Source: Allostella sp. ATCC 35155 (GTDB lineage Bacteria > Pseudomonadota > Alphaproteobacteria > ATCC43930 > Allostellaceae). From it: 64,000 bases of DNA. The notes beneath the pieces were generated by a model, which had not been told where the DNA came from, searched no databases, and was given only the letters and a program-made list of their open reading frames with translations. Below are positions 8,963 to 18,222 of this stretch, one piece after another (positions within the stretch are counted from its first letter, which is position 1; every line of letters begins with the position of its first letter). The stretch covers positions 1,112,001 through 1,176,000 of the forward strand of contig AP019701.1 in the NCBI GenBank assembly GCA_006738865.1, read 5' to 3'. The position numbers and the translations under genes were made by a program.

Positions 8963-10063
8963 TCATGGCCGCCAGAGGCGGCGGACCAGGATGTCCATCT
9001 TCGGCACGTCGTACTGGCAGAGCATCTCGATCGCCGGCGGCACCGGCAGGCCCGCCTGCGTCAGATGAAGCCGGGCCATGGCGCCGTAGCAGAGATGGAC
9101 GGCGAGGTCGCGAAATCGCAGCTCCGGATCGGGCTTGCCGAAGCGGATGAAGGGATAGGGGTTCGCCTCCCACACCACCGTCCCGCCGTCGGGGTGGCGG
9201 CCATAGTCGAAGGCGGCGATGTCGAGCCCCAGGGCCGCCTGGGCACGGCGGAATTCGCCGGCACCGTCGGGCGACTCAGCGATGAAGGCGGCTTCCTCCT
9301 CGAGGAGGTCGGCGGTCGTCACCTTGTTGCCGCCGCGCACCTCCCATTCGCGCGCGGCGATGAGGTGGCCGGCGATGGCGCGGTCACCCAGCATCAGGCA
9401 GCGTCGCTTGCGGATCAGGCCGTCGGGACCGCGTGTGTCGACGAACTCGACGGCGATCGGCCGGCGATAGGCGGCGAGCATCGACGGGTCGATGGCCCGG
9501 TCCGGCGGCACCAGCAGGGAGGGGCGGCGATGCCCGCCATCCTCGCGGATCAGGATCGGGCCGGGCAGTGCGGCGCGCACCGACGCAGCCGACTGAGCGT
9601 CGACCGGCAGCATGCGCGGCGTCCGGATGCCGGCCGCGGCGAGGCGCCGGGCGGTGGCGAGGCGGCTGGTGCGGGCCAGCAGCGACGGATGATTGACGGT
9701 CGGAATGCCGCGCGCCGCGCAACGCTCGACGAGCGCGACGGCGCGCGCCAGCCCGCCCGGCGACCAGTCCGCGACCGGATCCTGCAGCCAGGTCACGACC
9801 AAGCGGACGCCGTCGAGGTCGATCGCCGGGCAGGGCAGCAGCGCGAGGCGGAAGCGGCGCCGGATCGAGGCGAAGTTGCGCTCCAGCCATGTCAGGTATT
9901 CGTCGTGAAACCCGGCCTGGCATATCGGGTGGCGCACCGCCAGGATCGTTCCTTCCGCCGTCGCCCAGGCGGCGTTGCGCTCCCGATCGGCGCGGGCGAT
10001 CCGGCGATAGCGGGCGAGCGGCGGGCCGAGGCCGGCGTGGCGGGGCGATCGGGGTCGGCTCAT
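8963..10063 (-). CDS. ATP-grasp domain protein of unknown substrate
   Basis: This 366-residue protein has a pre-ATP-grasp N-terminal half, a segment RTSRLATARRLAAAGIRTPR typical of ATP-grasp ligases, and a C-terminal half with GLDIAAFDYGRHPDGG and EANPYP, the usual Mg/ATP-binding strand. Such enzymes join a carboxylate to an amine or thiol via acyl phosphate. No family name could be assigned. It converges on the bshB1-like gene and is divergent from the antiporter gene, so its link to thiol synthesis is positional only. Confidence 0.6.
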   Translation of the reverse strand: MSRPRSPRHAGLGPPLARYRRIARADRERNAAWATAEGTILAVRHPICQAGFHDEYLTWLERNFASIRRRFRLALLPCPAIDLDGVRLVVTWLQDPVADWSPGGLARAVALVERCAARGIPTVNHPSLLARTSRLATARRLAAAGIRTPRMLPVDAQSAASVRAALPGPILIREDGGHRRPSLLVPPDRAIDPSMLAAYRRPIAVEFVDTRGPDGLIRKRRCLMLGDRAIAGHLIAAREWEVRGGNKVTTADLLEEEAAFIAESPDGAGEFRRAQAALGLDIAAFDYGRHPDGGTVVWEANPYPFIRFGKPDPELRFRDLAVHLCYGAMARLHLTQAGLPVPPAIEMLCQYDVPKMDILVRRLWRP

Positions 10064-10172
10064 GCGCCGCAGCCTCTACGGTCACGCTCGATCGGGCAAT
10101 GGCCCCACCGTTGCGAGCCGTCCGCGCCGGGATCGGTTAGATTGCGGTCATACGGATCGAGGAGAGGGCAGC

Positions 10173-12020
10173 TTGGCGGTCGAAGGACAGGGTAGCGATC
10201 TCGTCCAGGTGGTGGCGCTGCTGGGCGCGGCGGTCGTGGCGGTGCCGATATTCCGGCGGCTCCGGCTCGGCTCGGTGCTGGGCTATCTCACGGCCGGGCT
10301 GGCGATCGGGCCGTTCGGCCTCCGCCTCTTCGCGGACGCGCAGGCGATCCTGCATGTCGCCGAACTCGGCGTGGTGATGTTCCTGTTCGTGATCGGGTTG
10401 GAGATGCAGCCCTCGCGCCTGTGGAACCTCAGGCGCGCCATCTTCGGCCTCGGCATCGCCCAGGTCGGGGTCTGCGGCGCGCTGCTGACCGGGCTCGGGA
10501 TCCTGGCGGGATGGCCGCCGGCCGTCGCCTTCGTCGCTGCGATGGGCTTCGTGCTGACCTCGACCGCGATCGTCATGCAGCTGCTGGACGAACGCGGCGA
10601 CGCCGCCACCCCCGCCGGGCAGAAGATCGTCTCGGTCCTGCTGCTGGAGGATCTGGCGATCGTGCCGCTGCTCGCCGCCGTCGCCTTCCTCGCGCCGCAG
10701 CCTTCGGCGGGCGGCTGGACGGAGCGCCTGACGGCGATCGGCCTGGCGGTCGCTGCGATCGTCGGCCTGCTGGTGGCCGGGCGATGGCTGCTCAACCCGA
10801 TGTTCCGGCTGCTCGCGGCGGCGCGCGCGAGAGAGATCATGACCGCGGCCGCGCTGCTGGTGGTGCTCGGCTCGGCCCTGCTCATGCAGCTGGGCGGGCT
10901 GTCGATGGCGATGGGGGCGTTCCTGGCCGGCGTGCTGCTGTCCGAATCGAGCTTCCGGCACCAGCTCGAGGCCGACATCGAGCCGTTCCGCGGCATCCTG
11001 CTCGGGCTCTTCTTCCTGGCCGTCGGCATGTCGCTCGACTTCCGGGTGATCGCGGAGGCGTGGCCCACCATCCTGGCCGCCGTCGGCGGCTACATGGCGG
11101 TCAAGACGTTCGGCATCTACGTCGTCGCCCGCGCACTCCGGACGGACCATCGCGAGGCCATGGAGCGGGCGGTGCTGATGGCGCAGGGGGGCGAATTCGC
11201 CTTCGTCCTCTATTCCGCCGCGGCGGCCGTCGGGCTCTTCGACGCACGGATCAACGCCGTGCTGACGGCGACCGTGATCGTCTCGATGGCGCTGACGCCG
11301 CTGCTGACCATCCTGCTGGCGCGGCTGATGCCGCCGCGGGCCCCGGACATGACGGACGTCGATGCGCCCGACGAGCTCGATGGCCACGTCCTGATGATCG
11401 GCTTCGGCCGCTTCGGCCAGGTGGCCAGCCAGGGACTGCTGGCACGCGGCTTCGACGTCTCGATCCTGGAGAACGACGCCGAGATGATCCGCAGCGCGGC
11501 CGATTTCGGCTTCAAGGTCTATTACGGCGACGGCACTCGCCTCGACATCCTGAAGACCTCCGGCGCGGGGCGGGTCAGGGCGGTGCTGATCTGCATCGAC
11601 GATGCGGCGGCCGCCAACCGGATCGTCGAGCTGATGCGGTCGGAATTCCCGCTGACCGCGCTCTTCGTCCGCGCCTTCGACCGCGAGCACGCCCTGCACC
11701 TGATCGCCGAAGGCGTCGACTACCACATCCGCGAGACCTTCGAGTCGGCGATGACGTTCGGCGAGGCGGCGCTGGTCCATCTCGGCGTGCCCGAGGAGGA
11801 GGCGGCCGAGATCACGCTCGATGTGCGCCGGCGCGACCAGGAGCGGCTGGAACTGCAGGCGACGGGCGGCATCTATGCCGGCACCGACCTGATGCGGGGC
11901 AACGCTCCCAAGCCCGGCCCGTTGACGCGGCCCAAGCGCCGCGGCCAGGTCATCAGCGGGGAGACGGCAGCGCCCATCGACGCCGAAAGCCTGCCGGACG
12001 GTTCGACGGCCGGTACATAA
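10173..12020 (+). CDS. KefB/KefC-type CPA2 cation:proton antiporter with TrkA-N domain
   Basis: The product has 615 residues. Residues 1-390 form 12-13 membrane helices of the CPA2 family. Residues about 400-520 are a Rossmann TrkA-N (RCK) domain beginning [15 protein letters not shown]. In E. coli KefB/KefC this architecture gives K+ efflux gated by glutathione (closed) and glutathione adducts (open), protecting against electrophiles. Start is TTG at 10173, chosen because GGAGAG lies 6 bases upstream and the membrane domain begins directly after. Its presence next to thiol genes suggests a shared role in electrophile stress, which is inference. Confidence 0.85.
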   Translation: MAVEGQGSDLVQVVALLGAAVVAVPIFRRLRLGSVLGYLTAGLAIGPFGLRLFADAQAILHVAELGVVMFLFVIGLEMQPSRLWNLRRAIFGLGIAQVGVCGALLTGLGILAGWPPAVAFVAAMGFVLTSTAIVMQLLDERGDAATPAGQKIVSVLLLEDLAIVPLLAAVAFLAPQPSAGGWTERLTAIGLAVAAIVGLLVAGRWLLNPMFRLLAAARAREIMTAAALLVVLGSALLMQLGGLSMAMGAFLAGVLLSESSFRHQLEADIEPFRGILLGLFFLAVGMSLDFRVIAEAWPTILAAVGGYMAVKTFGIYVVARALRTDHREAMERAVLMAQGGEFAFVLYSAAAAVGLFDARINAVLTATVIVSMALTPLLTILLARLMPPRAPDMTDVDAPDELDGHVLMIGFGRFGQVASQGLLARGFDVSILENDAEMIRSAADFGFKVYYGDGTRLDILKTSGAGRVRAVLICIDDAAAANRIVELMRSEFPLTALFVRAFDREHALHLIAEGVDYHIRETFESAMTFGEAALVHLGVPEEEAAEITLDVRRRDQERLELQATGGIYAGTDLMRGNAPKPGPLTRPKRRGQVISGETAAPIDAESLPDGSTAGT

Positions 12021-12150
12021 TCGCTGCAATCGTTCCGTCACTCACCACCGAGGGGAAACAATCCGTTTCGCCTCGGGCGGCTGGTGCATGGGGGAGCCTC
12101 GGCCTCATATCGCCGTTCACAGAATGACGGCATCGAAGGAGGCTACCCCC

Positions 12151-12750
12151 GTGACCAAGGTTCTCGTCCTCTACTATTCCAGCTACGGCCATATCGAGAC
12201 GATGGCGGAAGCCGTCGCCGAGGGCGCGCGCGAAGCCGGCGCCACCGTCGACATCAGGCGCGTGCCGGAACTGGTGCCGGAGGAGGTCGCGCGGAAAAGC
12301 GGCTTCAAGCTCGACCAGAAGGCGCCGGTCGCGACGGTCGACGAGCTGGCGAACTACGACGCCGTCATTGTCGGCACCGGTACCCGCTTCGGCCGGATGA
12401 CCTCGCAGATGGCGAATTTCTGGGACCAGACCGGCGGGCTGTGGGCCAAGGGCGCCCTCGTCGGCAAGGTCGGCGCCGCCTTCGCCTCGACGGCGACCCA
12501 GCATGGCGGGCAGGAGACGACCTTGTTCTCCATCATCACCAACCTGCTGCACCACGGCATGGTTGTGGCCGGCCTGCCCTATTCGTTCCAGGGCCAGATG
12601 CGGGTCGACGAGGTCGTCGGCGGCTCGCCCTACGGGCCGACCACCATTGCGGCGGGCGACGGCTCGCGCCAGCCGAGTGCCACCGAACTCGACGGCGCCC
12701 GCTTCCTCGGGCGCCATGTGGCGGGCATCGCCGGCAAGCTCGCGAAATAG
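12151..12750 (+). CDS. wrbA: NAD(P)H:quinone oxidoreductase WrbA
   Basis: This 199-residue flavodoxin-like protein starts [18 protein letters not shown] (FMN phosphate loop), and has [23 protein letters not shown] and [10 protein letters not shown], all WrbA signatures. WrbA is a tetrameric FMN enzyme that reduces quinones by two electrons and avoids semiquinone formation. GTG at 12151 is chosen because AAGGAGG ends 8 bases before it; upstream ATGs at 12088 and 12124 add residues absent from the family. Confidence 0.95.
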   Translation: MTKVLVLYYSSYGHIETMAEAVAEGAREAGATVDIRRVPELVPEEVARKSGFKLDQKAPVATVDELANYDAVIVGTGTRFGRMTSQMANFWDQTGGLWAKGALVGKVGAAFASTATQHGGQETTLFSIITNLLHHGMVVAGLPYSFQGQMRVDEVVGGSPYGPTTIAAGDGSRQPSATELDGARFLGRHVAGIAGKLAK

Positions 12751-12769
12751 CCGATCGGCCGGGGTGGGA

Positions 12770-14062
12770 TCAGCGCTCCGCCCCGGCCATCTTCCGCTCC
12801 TTGCGCGCGATGACGTGGTAGCCGATGCGGCGGAACGGCTCCGGCGCGATCCAGCTGGGCTCACCGATGGCCTCGACGAGGCCGCCATGCTCGCCGCTGC
12901 CGGTCATCAGTTCGGCCAGCCGCTTGCCGAGCAGGGTGCCCTTGGTGATGCCGGCGCCGTTGCAGCCGCCGGCCGAATAGAGTCCCTCGTCGAACTTCCC
13001 CCACCAGGGCGCGCCGTTCATCGTGAAGGCGGTGGCGCCGCCCCAGACATGCTCCAGACGGACATGGGCGAGGTGCGGCCAGCGGGCCCGGAAGATGTCG
13101 GTCAGGCCGGCCTTGACCACGTCCGGGCGCAGCTCGCCCTCGTAGGAGGCGAGGCTGCGGACCATCAGGCGGTTCTGGCCGACGCGGCGGCAGGTCGTGC
13201 CCATCTTGTGCGGCGGCAGGATGCCCCAATGTTCCATCGACCCGCAGCGGGCCGCGTCCTCCGGCGTCATCGCCTCGGTGATGCCGGCATAGGTGTAGGT
13301 CGCGACCGTGCGATCGACGAGATAGCCGAAATGCTTGACGTAGGCGTTGGTGGCGAGGACCACGAAGTCGGCTTCGACCGCTGCGCCGTCGAGTTCCAGG
13401 CGCCAGGTTCCCGACCGCGAGAGCTTGCGCACCATCGAGCGTTCGTGGACCTGGATCGCCTTCGGCAGGCTGTCGACGAGGCCGCGGATCAGGGCAGCCG
13501 GCTGCAGCAGGTAGGAATCCGTGACCAGCAGGCCGCAGCGGTAATAGCGGGTGGCGACGCGCTCGTTCATCTCCTCGCGGGTCAGAATCTGATGCTCGTA
13601 GCCGAGTTCGTCGAGGACCTTGCCCGCGGTGCGGATGCGGCTTTCACCGAGATCCGTCGCGGCGCCGCGGATGACGCCCGCGCGCACCAGGCCGCACTCG
13701 ATCGCGTGGCGCTCGACGATGTCCTTCAGCCAGTAGAAGCCTTCCTCGTAGTAGGGCTTGATCTTGCCGACCCGGCCCGCGTTGGCGCGGGTCAGCTCCA
13801 TCGGGAACTCCAGCGGCCGCGTGAAGCCCGAGTTGCGGCCCGACGAGCCCTCGCCGACGGTGCCGGCATCCAGCAGCACGATGTCGCCGGCGGGGTCGAG
13901 TTCGTGCAGCCGGCGCGCGGCGGCCGCGCCGGTATAGCCGGCGCCGACGACGGCGTACTTGACGCGGTGCGTGCCGGCGATCGGCGGGTTCGGCCGCCGC
14001 GGCGGCAGCATCGCATTCCAGCCGGACGGGGCATTGAAGTCGTGCACTTTGGAGCGGGTCAT
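12770..14062 (-). CDS. DAO-family FAD-dependent oxidoreductase
   Basis: This 430-residue protein has the dinucleotide motif VVGAGYTGAAAARRLHE after an N-terminal extension of about 30 residues, the GEGSSGRNSGF segment and a C-terminal GGCNGAGITKGTLLG FAD-binding loop. This layout is that of glycine/sarcosine/gamma-glutamylputrescine oxidases (PuuB-like), which oxidise amines or D-amino acids. The substrate is unknown. It reads opposite to wrbA and ends 19 bases from it. The minus-strand genes to its right could be a loose catabolic group. Confidence 0.8.
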   Translation of the reverse strand: MTRSKVHDFNAPSGWNAMLPPRRPNPPIAGTHRVKYAVVGAGYTGAAAARRLHELDPAGDIVLLDAGTVGEGSSGRNSGFTRPLEFPMELTRANAGRVGKIKPYYEEGFYWLKDIVERHAIECGLVRAGVIRGAATDLGESRIRTAGKVLDELGYEHQILTREEMNERVATRYYRCGLLVTDSYLLQPAALIRGLVDSLPKAIQVHERSMVRKLSRSGTWRLELDGAAVEADFVVLATNAYVKHFGYLVDRTVATYTYAGITEAMTPEDAARCGSMEHWGILPPHKMGTTCRRVGQNRLMVRSLASYEGELRPDVVKAGLTDIFRARWPHLAHVRLEHVWGGATAFTMNGAPWWGKFDEGLYSAGGCNGAGITKGTLLGKRLAELMTGSGEHGGLVEAIGEPSWIAPEPFRRIGYHVIARKERKMAGAER

Positions 14063-14155
14063 GGCGCCGGATCGCTGATGGGATGGAGCAGTTGATCAAT
14101 CATGCGCCGACGGGCGGCCGCGGTCGACCGGAAAGCGCCCGGCGGCCGCTGGCCG

Positions 14156-14839
14156 TCATGCGGCCAGGAGCAGCAGCTCGGCGAGCGCCGCAGGAGCGGT
14201 GATGTTGGGGCTGTGGCTGGCGTCGAGGGCTTGGAAGGTCCAGTCGGGGTCGCTGCGGTAGCGATCGGCGAACTGGGCGAAAATGTCGAAGCCGGCCTTC
14301 TTGGTGCAGTGGATGTAGGTGCGCGGGAAGGGCGGGCGCGGATGGGCGACCCGCAGCTTCTGCACGAAGCAGGCGCCCGGATGATGGCGTCGCCGCGGCA
14401 TCGTCCAGGCGAGATCCTCCGGCGTCACGTCGGGCGCGGACGGGCGCGGCGGCACGAGCCAGCCGTCGACAGGCTCGGCGACCTCGCCGGGGCCCGCAAA
14501 GTCGGAGAGCGACTGCCCGTCGCCCGGCACGAAGGCGTCGAGATAGACGAGGCGGCGCACCCGGTCGGGCATCCGGTCGGCGACGCCGGTCGCAACCATG
14601 CCGCCGTAGCTGTGGCCGACCAGGATCAGGTCGCGCAATTCCTCGTAGTGGATGACGTTGGCGATGTCGCGGATGTGCGTCTCGAGGTCGACCGCCGGGC
14701 TGGCGAGGTGGGCGCGCTCGCCGAGGCCGGTATAGGTCGGCGTCAGGATCGCGTGGCCGGCCCGCTCGATGAGCGGCCGGACCTTCGCCCAGGACCAGCC
14801 GCCGGACCAGGCGCCGTGACAGACGAGATATTGGGCCAT
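14156..14839 (-). CDS. Alpha/beta fold hydrolase (EstC-like)
   Basis: The 227-residue protein begins MAQYLVCHGAWSGGWSW (oxyanion loop), has the nucleophile elbow VGHSYGG and a C-terminal DASHSPN that supplies the catalytic His. This resembles EstC/salicylate-methylesterase-like hydrolases. The ATG at 14839 is preceded by AGGGGAG about 9 bases upstream; the longer open frame reads through a low-complexity direct repeat and is unlikely to be translated. Substrate unknown. It follows the Dabb gene after 46 bases, probably in the same transcript. Confidence 0.8.
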   Translation of the reverse strand: MAQYLVCHGAWSGGWSWAKVRPLIERAGHAILTPTYTGLGERAHLASPAVDLETHIRDIANVIHYEELRDLILVGHSYGGMVATGVADRMPDRVRRLVYLDAFVPGDGQSLSDFAGPGEVAEPVDGWLVPPRPSAPDVTPEDLAWTMPRRRHHPGACFVQKLRVAHPRPPFPRTYIHCTKKAGFDIFAQFADRYRSDPDWTFQALDASHSPNITAPAALAELLLLAA

Positions 14840-14885
14840 CCTGCGGAACTCCCCTGGCGGTTGGTAGTCAGTAGTCGGCCGGTGG

Positions 14886-15197
14886 TCAGTAGTCGGCGAC
14901 GACCGTATCGGCGACGAAGCCGTCCATAAAGGCGGCCAGCGCGTCGTGCAGCGGCGTGCGGACATAGGCCGCGATCGCGGTGCGCGAGGCGAAGACGCTG
15001 TCCAGCACCAGCGTATAGCCCTGGGACTTGCGGGCGCCGTTGTCGACGAAGCGGTATTCGAGGATGGCCGGATCGGCGGCGCGCAGTTCCGCGGTGTAGC
15101 GTTCGAGTTCGGCCCGGTCCGCCTCGGTCAGCGGCCGCTTCAGCTTGAAGAGGCAAACGTGGCGGACTGGAGCAGCGTCCGCTGGCGGTCGGTCCAT
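14886..15197 (-). CDS. Dabb (stress-responsive A/B barrel) domain protein
   Basis: The 103-residue product has the dimeric alpha-beta barrel pattern: VRHVCLFKLK strand, then LRAADPAILEYRF, GYTLVLDSVFASRTAIAAY and an ending at about 100 residues. Dabb proteins are small dimeric barrels of mostly unknown function, some acting as cyclases. ATG at 15197 has AGGAG 8 bases upstream; it lies inside the 3' end of the amidase gene, giving a 58-base overlap in another frame. No internal start allows a full domain without overlap. Confidence 0.75.
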   Translation of the reverse strand: MDRPPADAAPVRHVCLFKLKRPLTEADRAELERYTAELRAADPAILEYRFVDNGARKSQGYTLVLDSVFASRTAIAAYVRTPLHDALAAFMDGFVADTVVADY

Positions 15198-16591
15198 CGG
15201 GTCATCTCCTGAAGCTGGCCGGCGATCGCGAAGAGCGCGCGCTCGTTGCCGAGACGGGTGGCGAACTGGGCCCCGACCGGCAGGCCGGCCGCGTTCCAGT
15301 GGACGGGCACCGAGCAGGCGGGGCAGCCGGTCGAGTTGTGGATCGAGGTGAACTCGCTGAGGCTGCGCAGCCTGGCATAGTAGGTGTCGAAATCCGGCTC
15401 GCGCACGTCGACGGTGTCGATCGGCGGCGCCGGGACTGCGAAGGTCGGCGTCAGCAGCAGGTCCCAATTCTCGAAGAAGGCGCCGAGCGTGCGCCCGATG
15501 CCGTGGATCGTCAGCACGGCCGCGACATAGTCGTCGGCGGAGAGGCGTCCGGCCTCCTCGGCCCAGGCGATGGTCGAGGGCTCCAGGTCGTCGGCCGTCC
15601 AGGGCCGCCCCAGTTCGCGCGACCGCCGCAGCAGGGCGCCGCGGGCATTGGCGCCGACCAGCGTGCGCGTCGCGCGCTTCAGCGCCTCCATGTCGACGAC
15701 CGGCCGGGCCGGTTCGACATGATGGCCGGCCTCGGCGGCGAGGCGCGCCGCCAGCTCGACGGCCGCGACGCAGTCGGGATCGACCGCGCGGCCGTCATAG
15801 GTCTCGGTCAGCATGGCGATGCGATAGCGCTTCCCGGGCCGCCCGACGGCGCTGGCGAACCCCTCGGGCACCGCCGGCGCGGCATAGGGATCGCCCGGCG
15901 CCGGCCCGTGGACGAGGTCGAGCAGCAGCGCGCTGTCCGCCACGTCGCGCGCGATGACGTGATGGGCCGACAGCCCGTTCCAGCCCTCGCCCAGCAACGG
16001 GCCGAACGGCGTCCGGCCGCGGCTCGGCTTGAGGCCGAAGACGCCGCAGCAATGGGAGGGAATGCGGATCGAGCCGCCGCCGTCGGTGGCATGGGCCGCC
16101 GGCACGATGCCGGCGGCAACCGCCGCCGCCGCACCGCCGGACGAGCCGCCGCTCGACCGTGCGAGGTTCCAGGGGTTGCGGGTCGGGCCGAAGGCGGTGG
16201 GCGCGGTCTCGCAGGCGAGGCCGAGTTCCGAGCTGTTGGTCTGGCCGAACGGGATCAGGCCGGCGGCGAGGTAGCGCTGCGAAATCTCGCTGTGGGCGGG
16301 CGATACCGCACCCCGCCAAAAGCGGCTGCCGGCCGACATCGGCTGCCCGCCATAGGCGATGCTGAGATCCTTGTAGAGGAAGGGCACCCCGCCCAGCGCG
16401 CCCTGTGGCCGCTCGCCGGCCCGCCGCGCCGCCTCGCCGTACCAGGTCCGGACGACGGCGTTGATCTCGGGGTCGACCTGCTCGGTCCGGGCGCGGGCAC
16501 AGGCGAGAAGCTCGGCGGCGCTGGCTTCGCCCGAGCGCACGGTCTCGGCGAGGGCGATGGCCGAACGGGAGAGATAGTCGGCGAGATGCAT
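15140..16591 (-). CDS. Amidase signature family hydrolase
   Basis: This 483-residue enzyme has the Ser-cisSer-Lys set of amidases: Lys74 in FLYKDLS, the SSGGSSGG loop at about 147-153 and Ser174 in DGGGSIRIPS. It resembles GatA-like amidases (AtzF, 6-aminohexanoate hydrolase group), but no GatB/GatC is nearby, so it is a free-standing amidase. ATG at 16591 begins MHLADYLSRSA; the frame upstream lacks family similarity. A 47-base copy of residues about 39-54 lies at 19079-19125. Confidence 0.88.
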   Translation of the reverse strand: MHLADYLSRSAIALAETVRSGEASAAELLACARARTEQVDPEINAVVRTWYGEAARRAGERPQGALGGVPFLYKDLSIAYGGQPMSAGSRFWRGAVSPAHSEISQRYLAAGLIPFGQTNSSELGLACETAPTAFGPTRNPWNLARSSGGSSGGAAAAVAAGIVPAAHATDGGGSIRIPSHCCGVFGLKPSRGRTPFGPLLGEGWNGLSAHHVIARDVADSALLLDLVHGPAPGDPYAAPAVPEGFASAVGRPGKRYRIAMLTETYDGRAVDPDCVAAVELAARLAAEAGHHVEPARPVVDMEALKRATRTLVGANARGALLRRSRELGRPWTADDLEPSTIAWAEEAGRLSADDYVAAVLTIHGIGRTLGAFFENWDLLLTPTFAVPAPPIDTVDVREPDFDTYYARLRSLSEFTSIHNSTGCPACSVPVHWNAAGLPVGAQFATRLGNERALFAIAGQLQEMTRWTDRQRTLLQSATFASSS

Positions 16592-16674
16592 GGGGCTCCG
16601 GAATCCGCGACGGAACGCAGGACGCCCGTCCAACCTAGCCGAGCGGCGCCGCGGCCGCACGCGCGGAGCGTCCA

Positions 16675-18222
16675 TCAGGCGATGGCGGCAACCATATCGG
16701 CGAAGGCGCGGGCCTGGCCTGCGCCGTCCACCAGCGAGCTGGTGGCGACCTGGGCGCGGAGGATCGGCCGGAGCGCCCGCAGCGGCGCCGGATCGAGGGC
16801 CAGGGCGACAGCCTGGCGGACGTAGTCGTCCTGGTCGCGCGCGACGAAACCATCCAGGCCGGCGCGGCGCAGGTGGCTGGCGCTGTGCCGGCCGGCGATG
16901 CGGTCGCCGCGGAACGTCAGCGTCGGCACGCCCATCCAGAGGGCCTCCAGCGTCGTCAGCCCGCCGCCGTAGGGGAAGCTGTCGAGGTGGAGGTCGATCG
17001 CGCCATAGCGCTCCAGCATGCCCGCCCGGTCGATGCGCCCCAGCAGTTCGATCCGGGCCGGATCGACGCCGGCCGCGGCGAGGCCACCGAGCGCGCGATC
17101 GCGGGCGGGGAGGTGGTCGATCGCGCCGGTCGAGATCAGGAGCCGGCTGTCGGGCGCCTGCCGCAGGATTTCGGCCCAGGTGGCGAGCGTGCCGGGACCG
17201 ACCTTCTCCAGCGCGTTGAAGCTGCCGAACGTGAATGGCCCGGGGCGCCGCCGCGGCTCCGGTGCGTCGGCCGGAGGATCGAAGCAGAAGGTGCCCGGCG
17301 CGAGCCGCAGCGGCCGCTCGACATGCCGGTCGTTCTCGCCGGGAGGGACGTGGTCGCCGTCGGTCAGGAGCCAGTCGATCTGCGCGAGACCGGTCGAGTG
17401 GACATAGTCGAGCCAGGTCGCCTGGACGGGTGCCGGCCGGCGGGCGAAGACACCGAGACGATTGCCGGCGGTGTGCCCGTTGAGGTCGATCAGCAGATCG
17501 ATCCCGTCTGCCGACACGCGCGCCGCCAGCGCGTCGTCATCGAGCGGAACGGCGTCGACCCAGCGGTCGGCGAGGCTGCGGAAGAGGGCGGTGCCGGCGT
17601 CCGTCTGGCGAACCGCGGAATAGAGGCTGACCTGGATCCGGTCGCGGTCGAGCGCGCGCAGCAGGGGCGGCAGGAAGGACAGCGTCGCGTGGCGGCGGAA
17701 ATCGGCCGAGACGAAGCCGACCCGAATCGGCCCGGACGCCCGTGGTCGCCGGGACGGGCGCGGGGTCCGGTCCGGGAACAGCGCGCCGGCCGCGCGATGC
17801 GCGTCGGCGAGTTCGGCCGCCCTGACCGAGGCGCAGTAGTGCATGGCGACCAGCATGCCCTGGCGCGCCCCGATCTTCGTCGGTGCGGCGGCGACGGCGG
17901 CGCGATAGACGGACAAGGCGCCCTCGGCATCGCCGAAGCGCATCCGCAGCGCGCCGAGATCCTGGAGCGCCGGCAGGAATCGCGGATCGATGCGGAGGGC
18001 GGCATCGAGATGGTACGCCGCCGGCGACCATTGCGACGTCCTTCGGCAGACGGCGGCGAGCACCCAGTGGGCCGTCGCATCCTCGCCCTGCTCGGCGATG
18101 CTCCGTCGCGCCGCCCGCTCGGCATCGGCGAGGCGCCCGGAGCGCAGCGCCCGCATCGCTTCCCCGATCATGGCGGTGCGATCATGGCGCGGGGGCAGAC
18201 TCTCCGGGGAGGGCGTATGCAC
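16675..18222 (-). CDS. TPR repeat and GT41 (SPINDLY/OGT-like) glycosyltransferase
   Basis: The 515-residue protein has three or four TPR-like helix pairs (residues about 20-130) followed by a GT41 catalytic domain: GFVSADFRRHA, IDLLIDLNGHT, VQATWLDYVHSTGL, FGSFNALEKVGPGTL and DSFPYGGGLTTLEALWMGVP. Bacterial members transfer sugars, often to proteins or surface glycans. Start is uncertain: GTG at 18222 overlaps the sulfotransferase by 41 bases, while ATG at 18171 would give 498 residues and lies 10 bases after its stop. Coupling to a sulfotransferase suggests decoration of an extracellular glycan or glycoprotein. Confidence 0.85.
   Translation of the reverse strand: MHTPSPESLPPRHDRTAMIGEAMRALRSGRLADAERAARRSIAEQGEDATAHWVLAAVCRRTSQWSPAAYHLDAALRIDPRFLPALQDLGALRMRFGDAEGALSVYRAAVAAAPTKIGARQGMLVAMHYCASVRAAELADAHRAAGALFPDRTPRPSRRPRASGPIRVGFVSADFRRHATLSFLPPLLRALDRDRIQVSLYSAVRQTDAGTALFRSLADRWVDAVPLDDDALAARVSADGIDLLIDLNGHTAGNRLGVFARRPAPVQATWLDYVHSTGLAQIDWLLTDGDHVPPGENDRHVERPLRLAPGTFCFDPPADAPEPRRRPGPFTFGSFNALEKVGPGTLATWAEILRQAPDSRLLISTGAIDHLPARDRALGGLAAAGVDPARIELLGRIDRAGMLERYGAIDLHLDSFPYGGGLTTLEALWMGVPTLTFRGDRIAGRHSASHLRRAGLDGFVARDQDDYVRQAVALALDPAPLRALRPILRAQVATSSLVDGAGQARAFADMVAAIA

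Noticed and set aside
10137-12041. 634-residue minus-strand frame opposite the antiporter
   Set aside because: His/Asp/Gln/Arg-rich composition is the mirror of hydrophobic codons in a membrane protein.
15299-16825. 508-residue plus-strand frame opposite the amidase
   Set aside because: Gly/Ala/Arg/Asp-rich shadow of a clear amidase.
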